Origin: Aralia elata
Lineage: Eukaryota; Streptophyta; Magnoliopsida; Apiales; Araliaceae
Direction: 5' to 3'
Length of the DNA: 64,000 nt
Assembly (NCBI GenBank): GCA_034770075.1
Contig: CM068377.1
Location: 55,918,275-55,982,274, forward strand
Part shown: positions 1 to 8,037 of the stretch, piece after piece
How the letters are laid out: each line of letters begins with the position of its first letter
How positions within the stretch are numbered: position 1 is the first letter of the stretch
Made by a program: the position numbers and the translations under genes
Notes under the pieces: generated by a model
Database searches by the model: none
Seen by the model: only the letters and a program-made list of their open reading frames with translations
Told to the model about the DNA's origin: nothing

Positions 1-249
1 AAGAAAAAAGACAAAAAACAACAAACCCTGGGAAGGGCTGAGATCCACGCGAACCACAACAAAGATGGTGAGCAACCCTGGGAAGGGCTGATATCCACAA
101 AAGGAAAAAGACAAAAAAAACAACAAACCCTGGGAAGGGCTGAGATCCACGCGAACCACAACAAGATGGTGAGCACCCCTGGGAAGGGCTGATATCCAGA
201 AAAAGAAAAAGACAAAAAACAACAAACCCTGGGAAGGGCTGAGATCCAA
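1..249. repeat. Tandem repeat, ~101-bp unit made of two ~50-bp half units
   Basis: The phrase CCCTGGGAAGGGCTGA recurs at about 26, 76, 128, 177 and 228. Alternate copies are followed by 'gatcc acgcgaaccac' or by 'tatcc' plus an A-rich stretch, so the true period is about 101 bp. The array continues off the left edge. It directly adjoins the 140-bp array to its right and is most simply read as part of the variable 3' untranslated region of the Tat retrotransposon that ends at 1661. No coding potential is seen. Confidence 0.85.
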
Positions 250-1092
250 GATAACCAACCGGCGACGATAACCGGGGGTTACGAGATGGGTGACCGGCGA
301 CGATACCCGGCCCCGACAAGATAATCGACCGGCGACGATAACCGGCGATTACGAGATGGATGTCCGGCGACGAAAACCGGCTCCGACAAGATAACCAACC
401 GGCGACGATAACCGGGGGTTACGAGATGGGTGACCGGCGACGATACCCGGCCCCCGACGAGACAATCGACCGGCGACGATAACCGGCGATTACGAGATGG
501 ATGTCCGGCGACGAAAACCGGCTCCGACAAGATAACCAACCGGCGACGATAACCGGGGGTTACGAGATGGGTGACCGGCGACGATACCCGGCCCCGACGA
601 GACAATCGACCGGCGACGATAACCGGCGATTACGAGATGGATGTCCGGCGACGAAAACCGGCTCCGACAAGATAACCAACCGGCGACGATAACCGGGGGT
701 TACGAGATGGGTGACCGGCGACGATCCCCGGCCCCGACGAGACAATCGACCGGCGACGATAACCGGCGATTACGAGATGGATGTCCGGCGACCAAAAACC
801 GGCTCCGACAAGATTACCAACCGGCGACGATAACCGGGGGTTACGAGATGGGTGACCGGCGACGATACCCGGCCCCGACGAGACAATCGACCGGCGACGA
901 CAACCGGCGATTACGAGATGGATGTCCGGCGACGAAAACCGGCTCCGACAAGATAACCAACCGGCGACGATAACCGGGGGTTACGAGATGGGTGACCGGC
1001 GACGATACCCGGCCCCGACGAGACAATTGACCGGCGACGATAACCGGCGATTACGAGATGGATGTCCGGCGACGAAAACCGGCTCCGACAAG
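250..1092. repeat. Satellite-like higher-order array: six ~140-bp units, each four 35-bp subunits
   Basis: Units begin at about 250, 390, 531, 671, 812 and 952, giving a 140-141 bp period with very few differences between units. Each unit holds four copies of a 17-bp core (CCGGCGACGATAACCGG and close variants), each separated by an 18-bp linker, so the basic period is 35 bp. The core begins and ends with CCGG, making the array extremely CpG/CCGG rich. The same 35-bp units recur at 12481-12676, and a diverged form (core CCGGATACGAGACCCGG) occurs at 1359-1455 and at 63905-64000. All sites lie just inside the 3' LTR side of Tat elements. Apparent ORFs on both strands are by-products of the repeat. 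Confidence 0.92.
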
Positions 1093-1358
1093 TGGTGACA
1101 CCTGTAGAATCGTATCAAAAGACTGTACAGGGGTCATTTTTCATTTTAAATGTTGTGTCACATGCATTGAATAGATGATAATTCTGTACGTGATCCATGC
1201 AGGTTAGGTGTCAAGGTCCTGGCCTATCAAAGTCAAAAGCGATGATTGCCAAGAACGATGTACGAGGACGAATTCCAAGGATGCCCTTCAAAGCTAGTCA
1301 GGAGAATAACTTCCTTTGATGGCATTGGGATGGAATAAGGTGATTACGAGAGGGGTGA
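1093..1358. other. Non-coding 3' region of the upstream Tat element
   Basis: The stretch starting near 1103 (tatcaaaagactgtacagg) matches sequence beside the DUF7745-like gene at about 9618 and 57695. This shows that an internal deletion has joined the tandem array to a piece of the antisense-gene intron. No ORF is supported here. Confidence 0.6.
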
Positions 1359-1455
1359 CCGGATACGAGACCCGGCCCCGACGAGATGACGAGCGACCGG
1401 ATACGAGACCCGGCACTCACAGGACAATCGACCGGATACGAGATCCGGCGATTAC
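1359..1455. repeat. Diverged 35-bp repeats (core CCGGATACGAGACCCGG)
   Basis: Three copies of the diverged 17-bp core lie at about 1359, 1397 and 1432, two of them 35 bp apart. This is the same subfamily as the repeats at the right edge of the window, and distinct from the CGACGATAA subfamily at 250-1092. Confidence 0.8.
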
Positions 1456-1661
1456 GAGACGAGCGACAGGTCAGGGATTGATGCATTGACACTCTTACGA
1501 ATGTTTTGCAGACATTACATCTTGCGTTGCATCATAAGTTGTATGTGTTGTATCATGTATGCACTGTCATTCTTATGCACTGTCATTCATGCATCGTGTG
1601 TCTACTTCTTTATCATGTTCATTTCATTTAACATTTCATAAACATGATAAAGAGGGGCAGC
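1456..1661 (+). other. 3' untranslated end and polypurine tract of an upstream Tat element
   Basis: AT-rich sequence with repeated 'catgcactgtcattc' words ends in a purine-rich tract (gataaagaggggcag, about 1645-1660) directly before the LTR start TGTAGACACC at 1662. This is the expected position of the plus-strand priming site. It shows that the LTR at 1662 is the 3' LTR of an element whose interior lies to the left. Confidence 0.7.
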
Positions 1662-1939
1662 TGTAGACACCCAAATTTTGCACTTCCTATACTGACCATG
1701 ACAGGAGGGCAAATTCGTCCATTGGACCGGCCTGCGAGACGGAGGGTGGACATAAATGCGAACACTCAGAGCCACCACGACGACTTGCGATCCGGGCCGT
1801 CCGAAATGAGCATGCCCGAATGATGTGGCACGTCTCCCAATGATTCCCGGACTACAAAATGCAGGCCTTTCAGCAGAAACCGATGATCCGACACGAGAAA
1901 TGTGGTGTGGCACGAAAATCGAGAAAATTAGCCCACCCA

Positions 1940-2093
1940 GCCGCGGATCAATCTGCGGCCAAAAGATTAAAATAATGGTAGTGCGCGAGACGGCTGAAGT
2001 GCGCGGCGGGCGCGGAGAAACCGAGGCCAGCCGCGGATCTATCTGCGGCCAGCCGCGGATCTATCTGCGGCCAGCCGCGGATCTATCTGCGGC
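1940..2093. promoter_or_regulatory. Cluster of four 20-bp dyads in LTR U3
   Basis: Near-perfect inverted repeats of the form GCCGC(A/G)GAT-N2-ATCTGCGGC lie at 1940-1959, 2030-2049, 2052-2071 and 2074-2093. The last three are spaced exactly 22 bp, about two helical turns. The cluster lies upstream of a TATA-like sequence (2267). Homologous dyads lie in the LTR at 44499-44641, and one at 63757-63776 lies upstream of the antisense PMD gene. A protein-binding role is inference. Confidence 0.65.
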
Positions 2094-2266
2094 TGCCCTA
2101 ATCCAGCCTATTTCAGCTCAGTTTCTTCATTTCATCCAGGAGGGTGAGGAGAGAAAGAAAAGGAGGCGCGACAGCAGCTCGGGAAGGAGAGAAAAAATAG
2201 AAGAAAATGGAGAATAAAGAGAGAAAATAGTGAGGATTTGTACCCCTTTGGTGAGATTATATCACA

Positions 2267-2273
2267 TATAAAT
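2267..2273 (+). promoter_or_regulatory. Candidate TATA box of the Tat LTR
   Basis: TATAAAT within 'cacatataaattc', about 170 bp downstream of the dyad cluster. The related LTR at 44205 has 'cacatatactttcc' at the matching place. The position is plausible for the U3/R boundary, but the sequence alone is weak evidence. Confidence 0.35.
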
Positions 2274-3388
2274 TCTACCAATTAATCTACAAAGTTTATA
2301 AGCATTGTGGTGTCATTTGCAAGGTGAAAATTCTTTGTTTTATAGCATTTTGTTATATCATTTTTGTTAAGCTTTTGTTGTTTGGATTCCACTAAATGTA
2401 ATATTTCTTGTATATTATGGTGAATCCATGGATTGAGGATTATTAGTGAGGGTTCCAAATGGAACGAAATTCCTCCTAATGGTCCGATGATATCCATGTG
2501 ATGATTTATTTTAAATTGCTATAATGATATATTGTGTCTAGGTTGTTTAGATTGGATATCGTGGTTGTTCAACAATTTCGGATGTGAGCCTAGGAACGCG
2601 ACCCCGTGGTCCGAATCCGATGATGGACATTTTTGGGTGTATGTAAGAGGGTCGATATTCCCTTCATTGTAAATATGTAGTTCTCGGGCCTTAAAACGAC
2701 GCCAAGGCGAGAATCGGGTTTAAGGCCCCGTAATATTGAAGTATGTGATTGTGGGCGTTGGGGTTATTTGGATGGCTTACATGCCCATGAATAGCCCCAA
2801 TGCATTTTAATGCTTGATTTGATTTACGACCTAAAATTGATTTCAAAACTAAAATAATGAAGACTTTCATAAAAATCAATCAAACTAGGATATTAGCATC
2901 ACGAGGCTAAAATTTGGGGATGCTAATGAATGTCGATTCCTATTTGACAAGAAGGCTAAAGAAAATCGTTTTCCAAAACATCACACGGAATGATTTTATA
3001 AATAATTGACGTTTTATTAAACCGTTGTGCATAGGGTTAAAGAGATCCTAGAAATTGCCCATCATTTTATGAAAGCAACGTATAGATCTCGATTCCTATT
3101 TTGACGAAGGTTTAAAACTCTTGTTTTTGCCAAAACGACACCTAATGAAAATCTCATAGTTTTGATAAATTAAATCAAACCTTTCTCATAAAGAATAAAG
3201 CTTTCTCGTGTATGCCGAAAAGACGCTCGAAGCGTTCTCAAATTAAAGCACGACTTTCCCTAAAAATCCAAATGATTCTTTCACACAAACTCACCACAAC
3301 ATTCATTAGGCACACACACACACACGCACACATACACATTTCATGAATTAAAGGATAGGAAAACATCAAGATTGCGGTAACCGTGCTT

Positions 3389-3490
3389 CACGGAAGTCGG
3401 GGGGTGCCTAACACCTTCCCCTCGCTTAAGCAAGCCCCCGAACTCTATGAATCTCGATTCGCAGACCAATTAATTCGGAGTCACATATGA
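3389..3490 (+). promoter_or_regulatory. Ultra-conserved LTR block with hairpin
   Basis: This ~100-bp block is almost identical in all three LTRs (3389-3490, 14026-14127, 46004-46105), while the flanks have diverged heavily. It contains a hairpin at 3399-3421: the stem GGTG/CACC around loop CCTAA, extended by GGGG/CCCC with a TT bulge. A second self-complementary word, GCTTAAGC, follows. In this R/U5 position a role in transcript processing, dimerisation or priming is possible. That is inference. Confidence 0.6.
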
Positions 3491-3550
3491 GCCAGCGATT
3501 TACGAAAACGAAATTCGGATGAGTTGGTACATCCATTTCAAATATACCAA

Positions 3551-3563
3551 CTGGCGACTCTGG
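3551..3563 (+). other. Primer-site-like motif inside the LTR
   Basis: CTGGCGACTCTGG repeats the first 12 bases of the true primer binding site region (CTGGCGACTCTG at 3709), 158 bp upstream of it and inside the LTR. The same motif is kept at 14190-14202 and 46168-46180. Confidence 0.6.
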
Positions 3564-3709
3564 TTAATTGGCTCATCATAAAAAAAAACAATCTTTCAAA
3601 ACCCCGTCGACATCAATGCCGACCTTTTCCCCAAAATCACCTAATCAAAAGGCCAAAATCGGAAAAGGACAAATATCGCAGTAAGCGGATAAAACCCGGC
3701 GTCGACAGC

Positions 3710-3727
3710 TGGCGACTCTGCTGGGGA
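3710..3727 (+). other. Primer binding site (PBS) of Tat copy 1
   Basis: TGGCGACTCTGCTGGGGA starts two bases after the LTR end at 3707. Its placement and 'TGG...' start fit a tRNA 3' end. For the related Ogre/Tat elements a tRNA-Arg primer is described. I have not matched it to a tRNA sequence. Confidence 0.7.
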
Positions 3728-4037
3728 AACATTAGAGGGCTTAAGCCGCGTACATGTCTTGATGCTATCCTATCCTTTAAAATTTACGAATATGTGTGTG
3801 CATGCGATATTTTGATCATTTCTACTTTTGTTGTGTGAATGTGTGTTTTGTCCAATAAGTGAATGATTGAATGGGATTGCTTTAATTTAAAGTAAAATCA
3901 TTTGCATACGGTGAGGACGATGAATGTGAATGTATGTTGAGAGAGTACCTCCTCCTGATGTCGTTCCTTCGTGTTATTTGAAAATGCAATCGTCGTGAAA
4001 GTGATTTATATATGACAAGTATTTTGTTTCATGTCAG
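3728..4037 (+). other. Leader with ~3.7-kb deletion junction (gag and protease lost)
   Basis: Up to about 3957 this matches the leader of copy 2 (46344-46575). It then switches to sequence matching about 50290 onward in copy 2, just before the RT-encoding part. The intervening gag and aspartic protease region is absent. The stretch ends with TTTCATGTCAG at 4037, which looks like a 3' splice site and is also present in copy 2 at 50374. Confidence 0.75.
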
Positions 4038-4455
4038 GTGTACCAATTTGAGTAATCCTTGCCTAACAAACGATCTTTCAAATTTGAATGATGATTATGA
4101 TTTTGACATTGAGCTGGATTTCGATTTGATGGGCATTGAGCAAGACGAGACAGATTACGACGATGCGCCTGACGAGATCAAAGGATGGGTCGAGGATAAA
4201 CCCAAACCCAATTTGGACCAAACTATCACCATTGATATTGGAACCCCAGACAAGCCAAAAGAACTCAAGATAGGGATAGACCTCACCACCAGCCAAAAAG
4301 TAGAAATAGCTGGGTTGCTAAGCCAATATGAGGATGTCTTTGCCTGGTCGCACGAGGATATGATCGGATTGTCCACCGACATCGTGGTACACCCGGTTGC
4401 CCATCAAGGAGGGTTTCAGGCCTGTCAAGCAGAAGCTAAGGAAGTTGAAACCTGA
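4038..4455 (+). pseudogene. N-terminal linker of Tat pol, frameshifted
   Basis: This acidic linker precedes the reverse transcriptase. It contains the conserved pre-RT words 'DVFAWSHEDMIGL' and 'TDIVVH', seen in front of RT in Tat and related polyproteins. Relative to copy 2 there is one extra C in the run at about 4390. This moves the reading frame out, so the frame ends at 4455 while the real pol frame continues from about 4397. It would begin after the splice-acceptor-like CAG at 4037. With gag and protease deleted upstream, no proper start is available. Confidence 0.75.
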
Positions 4456-7400
4456 GTGGAGCTTAAAAGTGAAAGAGGAGATCATTAAACAATTCAGGGC
4501 CGGAATCATTATGGTGTCCACTTACCCGGAATGGCTATCAAATGTAGTCCCAATGGCTAAACCTGGAGGAAAGGTGAGGGTATGCGTAGACTACAGAGAT
4601 CTAAACAAGGCCAGTCTCAAGGACAACTTCCCGGTGCCTTTCATACACATCCTGGTGGATAACACAGCCCAGTACGAGATGTACTCTTTTGTGGATTGCT
4701 TCGCGGGATATCATCAGATAATGGTGGCGGAGGAAGATCGGGAAAAGACCGCATTCATCACCCCTTGGGGCACTTTCTGCTATAGACGATTGGCTTTTGG
4801 TCTCACAAACGCAGGGGCTACCTATCAGAGAGCTATGATGGCCCTATTCCATGATATGATGCATAAGGAGATAGAGGTCTACGTGGATGACATTATTGTG
4901 AAATCGAGGGTAGAATCTGACCATATAGCCCATCTTAAAAAGCTATTTGATCGACTCAGGAAGTATAACCTGAAACTCAATCCAGCCAAGTGTGCTTTCG
5001 GAGTACAATCGGGTAAACTCTTGGGATTCCTGGTTAGTGATCGGGGCATTGAGTTGGATCCAGCAAAGATTAAAGCCATTGTGGATATGCCGGCACCTCA
5101 CACAGAGAAAGAGATAAGAGGATTCCTGGGAAGAATAAACTTCATCAGCCGTTTCATATCCCACTTGACAACTACGTGCGAGCCAATTTTCAAGTTATTG
5201 AGGAAGGGTGCTTCCCAAGAATGGAATGAGCAATGTCAAAGGGCTTTTCAGACCATTAAAAAGCAGCTGACTGAGGCACCGGTGCTGGTACCCCCAAAGG
5301 ATGGGATCCCCCTGTTTATGTACATATCGGTCAATGCCATCGCGATGGGATGCATGCTGGGACAAAAGAATGAGGCAGGTAAGGAGCAGGCCATCTATTA
5401 CCTCAGCAAAAGATTTAGCCAATGTGAACAGAATTACACTCCCATCGAGAAGACCTGTTGTGCTCTGGCCTGGGCTGCAGGGAGATTACAGCATTACCTC
5501 CATGGGCATACTACGTACCTGATATCGAGAGTGGATCCCCTGAAATATATTTTTGAAAGGCCCATGTTAAATTGTCGACTATCAAGATGGCAGTTAATCT
5601 TACAGCAGTTCGACATGGTATACGTAACTCAGAAAGCCATGAAGGGGCAAGGAATTGCAGATCAGTTGGCCGAGATGCCGTCGGGAGGGATGGAACCGTT
5701 AGAAACTCCTCTACCAGGCGAAGATATATTCTGGGTGTCAGATACGAAATGCAATGATGAGGGACAATTCTGGAAGCTGTATTTTGATGGTGCCATGAAT
5801 GCTGAAGGGGCAGGAGCCGGAGCAGTCCTGGTCTCTATCACCGGAGAGCAATACCCCGTGGCCGCTAAACTGCATTTCAGCAATTCGAACAACACCGCTG
5901 AATACAAGGGATGTATCTTGGGACTCCGCTTGGCCCGCGACATGGGAGTGAAGAGGCTAGCAGTGTTCGGGGATTCAGAATTGGTAATCAGACAGGCAAT
6001 CGGGGTGTACAACACCAAAGAGCTTCGGTTACTCCCATACCATCGTTGTGTTACCCAGCTGATGCAAGAGTTCGAAGATATCGCTTTTCGACATATCCCC
6101 CGGGGTCGGAATGATTTTGCAGATGCATTGGCAACCCTGGCCTCCGTAATCCACATAATCAAAAGAAAAGACATTCCGCAGGTTGAGATAGCCGTACAGA
6201 ATGCCCCGGCATATGAGGAACATGTGGCAGTGTTATCAGACGAGGTGGGGTTGACAAGGCAGCCCTGGTATCATAACATCAGGGAATATCTGAGAGATAG
6301 ATCCATTCCTGACCAGGCGAGTCGAACTGAGAGGATGAGAATTCAAAAAATGGCGATGAAGTTCTACTTGAGTGGGGATTCACTCTACAAGAGGGATGCT
6401 AGTTTGGGACTGTTGCAGTGCGTGGATGAGATGCAGGCCCAAAGGATTATGAACGAAATACATGGTGGAGTGTGTGGGCCACACATGAGTGGACCGATGC
6501 TGGCCAAAAAGATTTTGAGAACAGGGCATTATTGGTTGACCTTAAAAGCTGACTGTGATGATCATGTCAAACGGTGTTACCAATGTCAGGCGCACGGTAA
6601 TGTGATTCATACGCCCCCCAATGAACTGCACTGTATGACCTCCCCGTGGCCATTCTCAATGTGGGGAATGGACGTGATCGGACCAATAGAGCCCAAAGCA
6701 AGCAACGGGCACCGATTCATTTTCGTCATGATCGATTATTTCACCAAGTGGGTGGAGGCAGCCTCTTTCCCCAAAGTCACTCAGGAGGTTATCGTTGGGT
6801 TCATCAGGAATAATGTCATTTGTCGATACGGGCAACCTGAGGTTTTGGTCTCCGACAATGCTAAGAATTTGAACAACGCTCTCATGAAGGGATTGTGCGA
6901 CCAGTTTAAGATCAAACACCTCAACTCTGTCATTTACCGTCCCAAAATGAATGGGGCAGTGGAGGCTGCCAATAAGAACATCAAGAAGATCATGGCAAAA
7001 ATGTCTGCTAATCATCGGGGATGGCCAGATCTGCTACCCCTCACCCTGCTGGCATATCGAACATCAACGCGTACTTCTACAGGGGCAACCCCTTACGCTT
7101 TGGTGTATGGAATGGAGGTCGTCCTGCCAATTGAGGTTGAGATGGCATCCCTCAGAATAATGATCGATGCTCAGATAAGCGAGGAGGATTGGATGCAAGA
7201 TCGATACGACCAGTTGGCCCTAATTGATGAAAGGAGGGTGGCTGCTGTTTGGCATGGTCAGTTATATCAACAAAGGATCTCCCGATCATATGACAAAAGG
7301 AAAAGACTTCGGAAATTCAAGGAGAATGACCTGGTACTAAAGAGAGTCATGCCTTGCCAAGACGAAGCCAGGGGGAAGTTTGCCCCAAACTGGGAGGGAC

Positions 7401-7513
7401 CTTTTGTAATTAAAAAGGTGCTATCCGGAGGAGCCCTCATATTGCAAGAAATGGATGGTGAGACATTTCTACAACCCCTAAATTCTGACTCAGTGAAGCG
7501 ATTCTACGCTTAA
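4397..7513 (+). CDS. pol: Tat pol: reverse transcriptase, RNase H, second RNase H, integrase (1038 codons, uninterrupted)
   Basis: Enzymes that copy element RNA into DNA and insert it. Order: RT, with the catalytic box YVDD at residues 162-165 (4880-4891); the usual gypsy RNase H (about 295-430); a second, archaeal-like RNase H (about 459-590, with FDGA, AEY, GDSE and FADAL motifs); and integrase, with an HHCC zinc region (about 690-735) and catalytic D759, D820 and E856 (D-X35-E), followed by a GPF motif near the C-terminus. The doubled RNase H is typical of Tat elements. The first RNase H seems to have lost its first Asp (SVNA where 'D-x-S' is usual). The frame is open to the stop at 7511-7513, but there is no native start: translation needs gag-pro upstream, which is deleted, and a +1 lesion lies at about 4390. 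It is probably not expressed as a complete polyprotein. Confidence 0.93.
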   Translation: MPIKEGFRPVKQKLRKLKPEWSLKVKEEIIKQFRAGIIMVSTYPEWLSNVVPMAKPGGKVRVCVDYRDLNKASLKDNFPVPFIHILVDNTAQYEMYSFVDCFAGYHQIMVAEEDREKTAFITPWGTFCYRRLAFGLTNAGATYQRAMMALFHDMMHKEIEVYVDDIIVKSRVESDHIAHLKKLFDRLRKYNLKLNPAKCAFGVQSGKLLGFLVSDRGIELDPAKIKAIVDMPAPHTEKEIRGFLGRINFISRFISHLTTTCEPIFKLLRKGASQEWNEQCQRAFQTIKKQLTEAPVLVPPKDGIPLFMYISVNAIAMGCMLGQKNEAGKEQAIYYLSKRFSQCEQNYTPIEKTCCALAWAAGRLQHYLHGHTTYLISRVDPLKYIFERPMLNCRLSRWQLILQQFDMVYVTQKAMKGQGIADQLAEMPSGGMEPLETPLPGEDIFWVSDTKCNDEGQFWKLYFDGAMNAEGAGAGAVLVSITGEQYPVAAKLHFSNSNNTAEYKGCILGLRLARDMGVKRLAVFGDSELVIRQAIGVYNTKELRLLPYHRCVTQLMQEFEDIAFRHIPRGRNDFADALATLASVIHIIKRKDIPQVEIAVQNAPAYEEHVAVLSDEVGLTRQPWYHNIREYLRDRSIPDQASRTERMRIQKMAMKFYLSGDSLYKRDASLGLLQCVDEMQAQRIMNEIHGGVCGPHMSGPMLAKKILRTGHYWLTLKADCDDHVKRCYQCQAHGNVIHTPPNELHCMTSPWPFSMWGMDVIGPIEPKASNGHRFIFVMIDYFTKWVEAASFPKVTQEVIVGFIRNNVICRYGQPEVLVSDNAKNLNNALMKGLCDQFKIKHLNSVIYRPKMNGAVEAANKNIKKIMAKMSANHRGWPDLLPLTLLAYRTSTRTSTGATPYALVYGMEVVLPIEVEMASLRIMIDAQISEEDWMQDRYDQLALIDERRVAAVWHGQLYQQRISRSYDKRKRLRKFKENDLVLKRVMPCQDEARGKFAPNWEGPFVIKKVLSGGALILQEMDGETFLQPLNSDSVKRFYA

Positions 7514-8037
7514 ATCATCAATTTCCTTTTCCTTTGAGGAGCGAACTACGTAGGACCTGATCTCCCAACTTGTGGGGGTACGTAGGCAGCCATCATGGCG
7601 CGGTCCAATCCAATCCAAAAAAAAAATAAAAAAAATAATCCTTCCCCTAAAACAAAGCCAATCCCCAACAGCTAGAAAAACCTGCCTAAACCCTCAAAAC
7701 TTTCCCGAAACCAGCCAACCAATCCTTTCCCTACCAAATTGACATAACTCTGATCAAACCAAACAGTTAGCCAAAGTCTGAAACTCAATCCAATGAAATC
7801 GACCGGGGTACGGCAATATCTGTCAAATCTCCATCAAGACTTGAGAAGAGAAAGAAAGCGAAATGTCAAAATCATGATCAACCGGATAAGATGATGATCC
7901 AATGAAGGGCAACGATACAACAAAGAGGGAAAATGACTAAATTTAAATACCTGTTTACATATATAAATCTTTTGTTACAAGATTGCCTTCTCAATAACCG
8001 ATGAAATTAACATAGTCTATGCAGGAAATAAAACAAT
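7514..8037. other. Spacer between pol and the antisense genes
   Basis: This is non-coding. It holds the conserved hairpin at 7546-7585, then A-rich and C-rich low-complexity sequence. Copy 2 has the homologous spacer at 53849-54363. The 3' ends of pol (plus) and the DUF7745-like gene (minus) converge here. Confidence 0.7.
7546..7585 (+). other. Conserved hairpin downstream of pol
   Basis: CTACGTA (7546) pairs with TACGTAG (ending 7585), and an inner CTCCC pairs with GGGGG around AACTTGT. The homologous site in copy 2 is 53883-53922: the outer stem is perfect there and one inner pair is broken. It lies 33 bp after the pol stop. The function is unknown. Confidence 0.55.

Larger units (their letters stand above)
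1662..3707 (+). repeat. LTR of Tat copy 1, shared with the upstream element
   Basis: It starts TGTAGACACC and ends GGCGTCGACA (TG...CA). A polypurine tract lies immediately upstream and a primer binding site 2 bp downstream. Length is 2046 bp, against 2119 bp in copy 2. The homologue at 12677-14339 lacks the first part. Alignment by eye shows many substitutions and indels between the three copies, with one strongly conserved block near 3389-3490. It contains a (CA)n run near 3311. Confidence 0.9.

Noticed and set aside
279..1026. Overlapping ORFs on both strands in the 140-bp array
   Set aside because: They arise from the tandem repeat, repeat the same peptide, and the 140-bp period is not a multiple of three.
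250..1092. CRISPR-like look (17-bp repeat, 18-bp spacer)
   Set aside because: The spacers are themselves repeated every 140 bp, the context is a plant retrotransposon, and no cas genes are present.
3524..3838. ORF starting VHPFQIYQLATLVNWL, also at 14124 and 46141
   Set aside because: It lies inside the LTR and crosses its end; its recurrence reflects LTR homology, not a gene.
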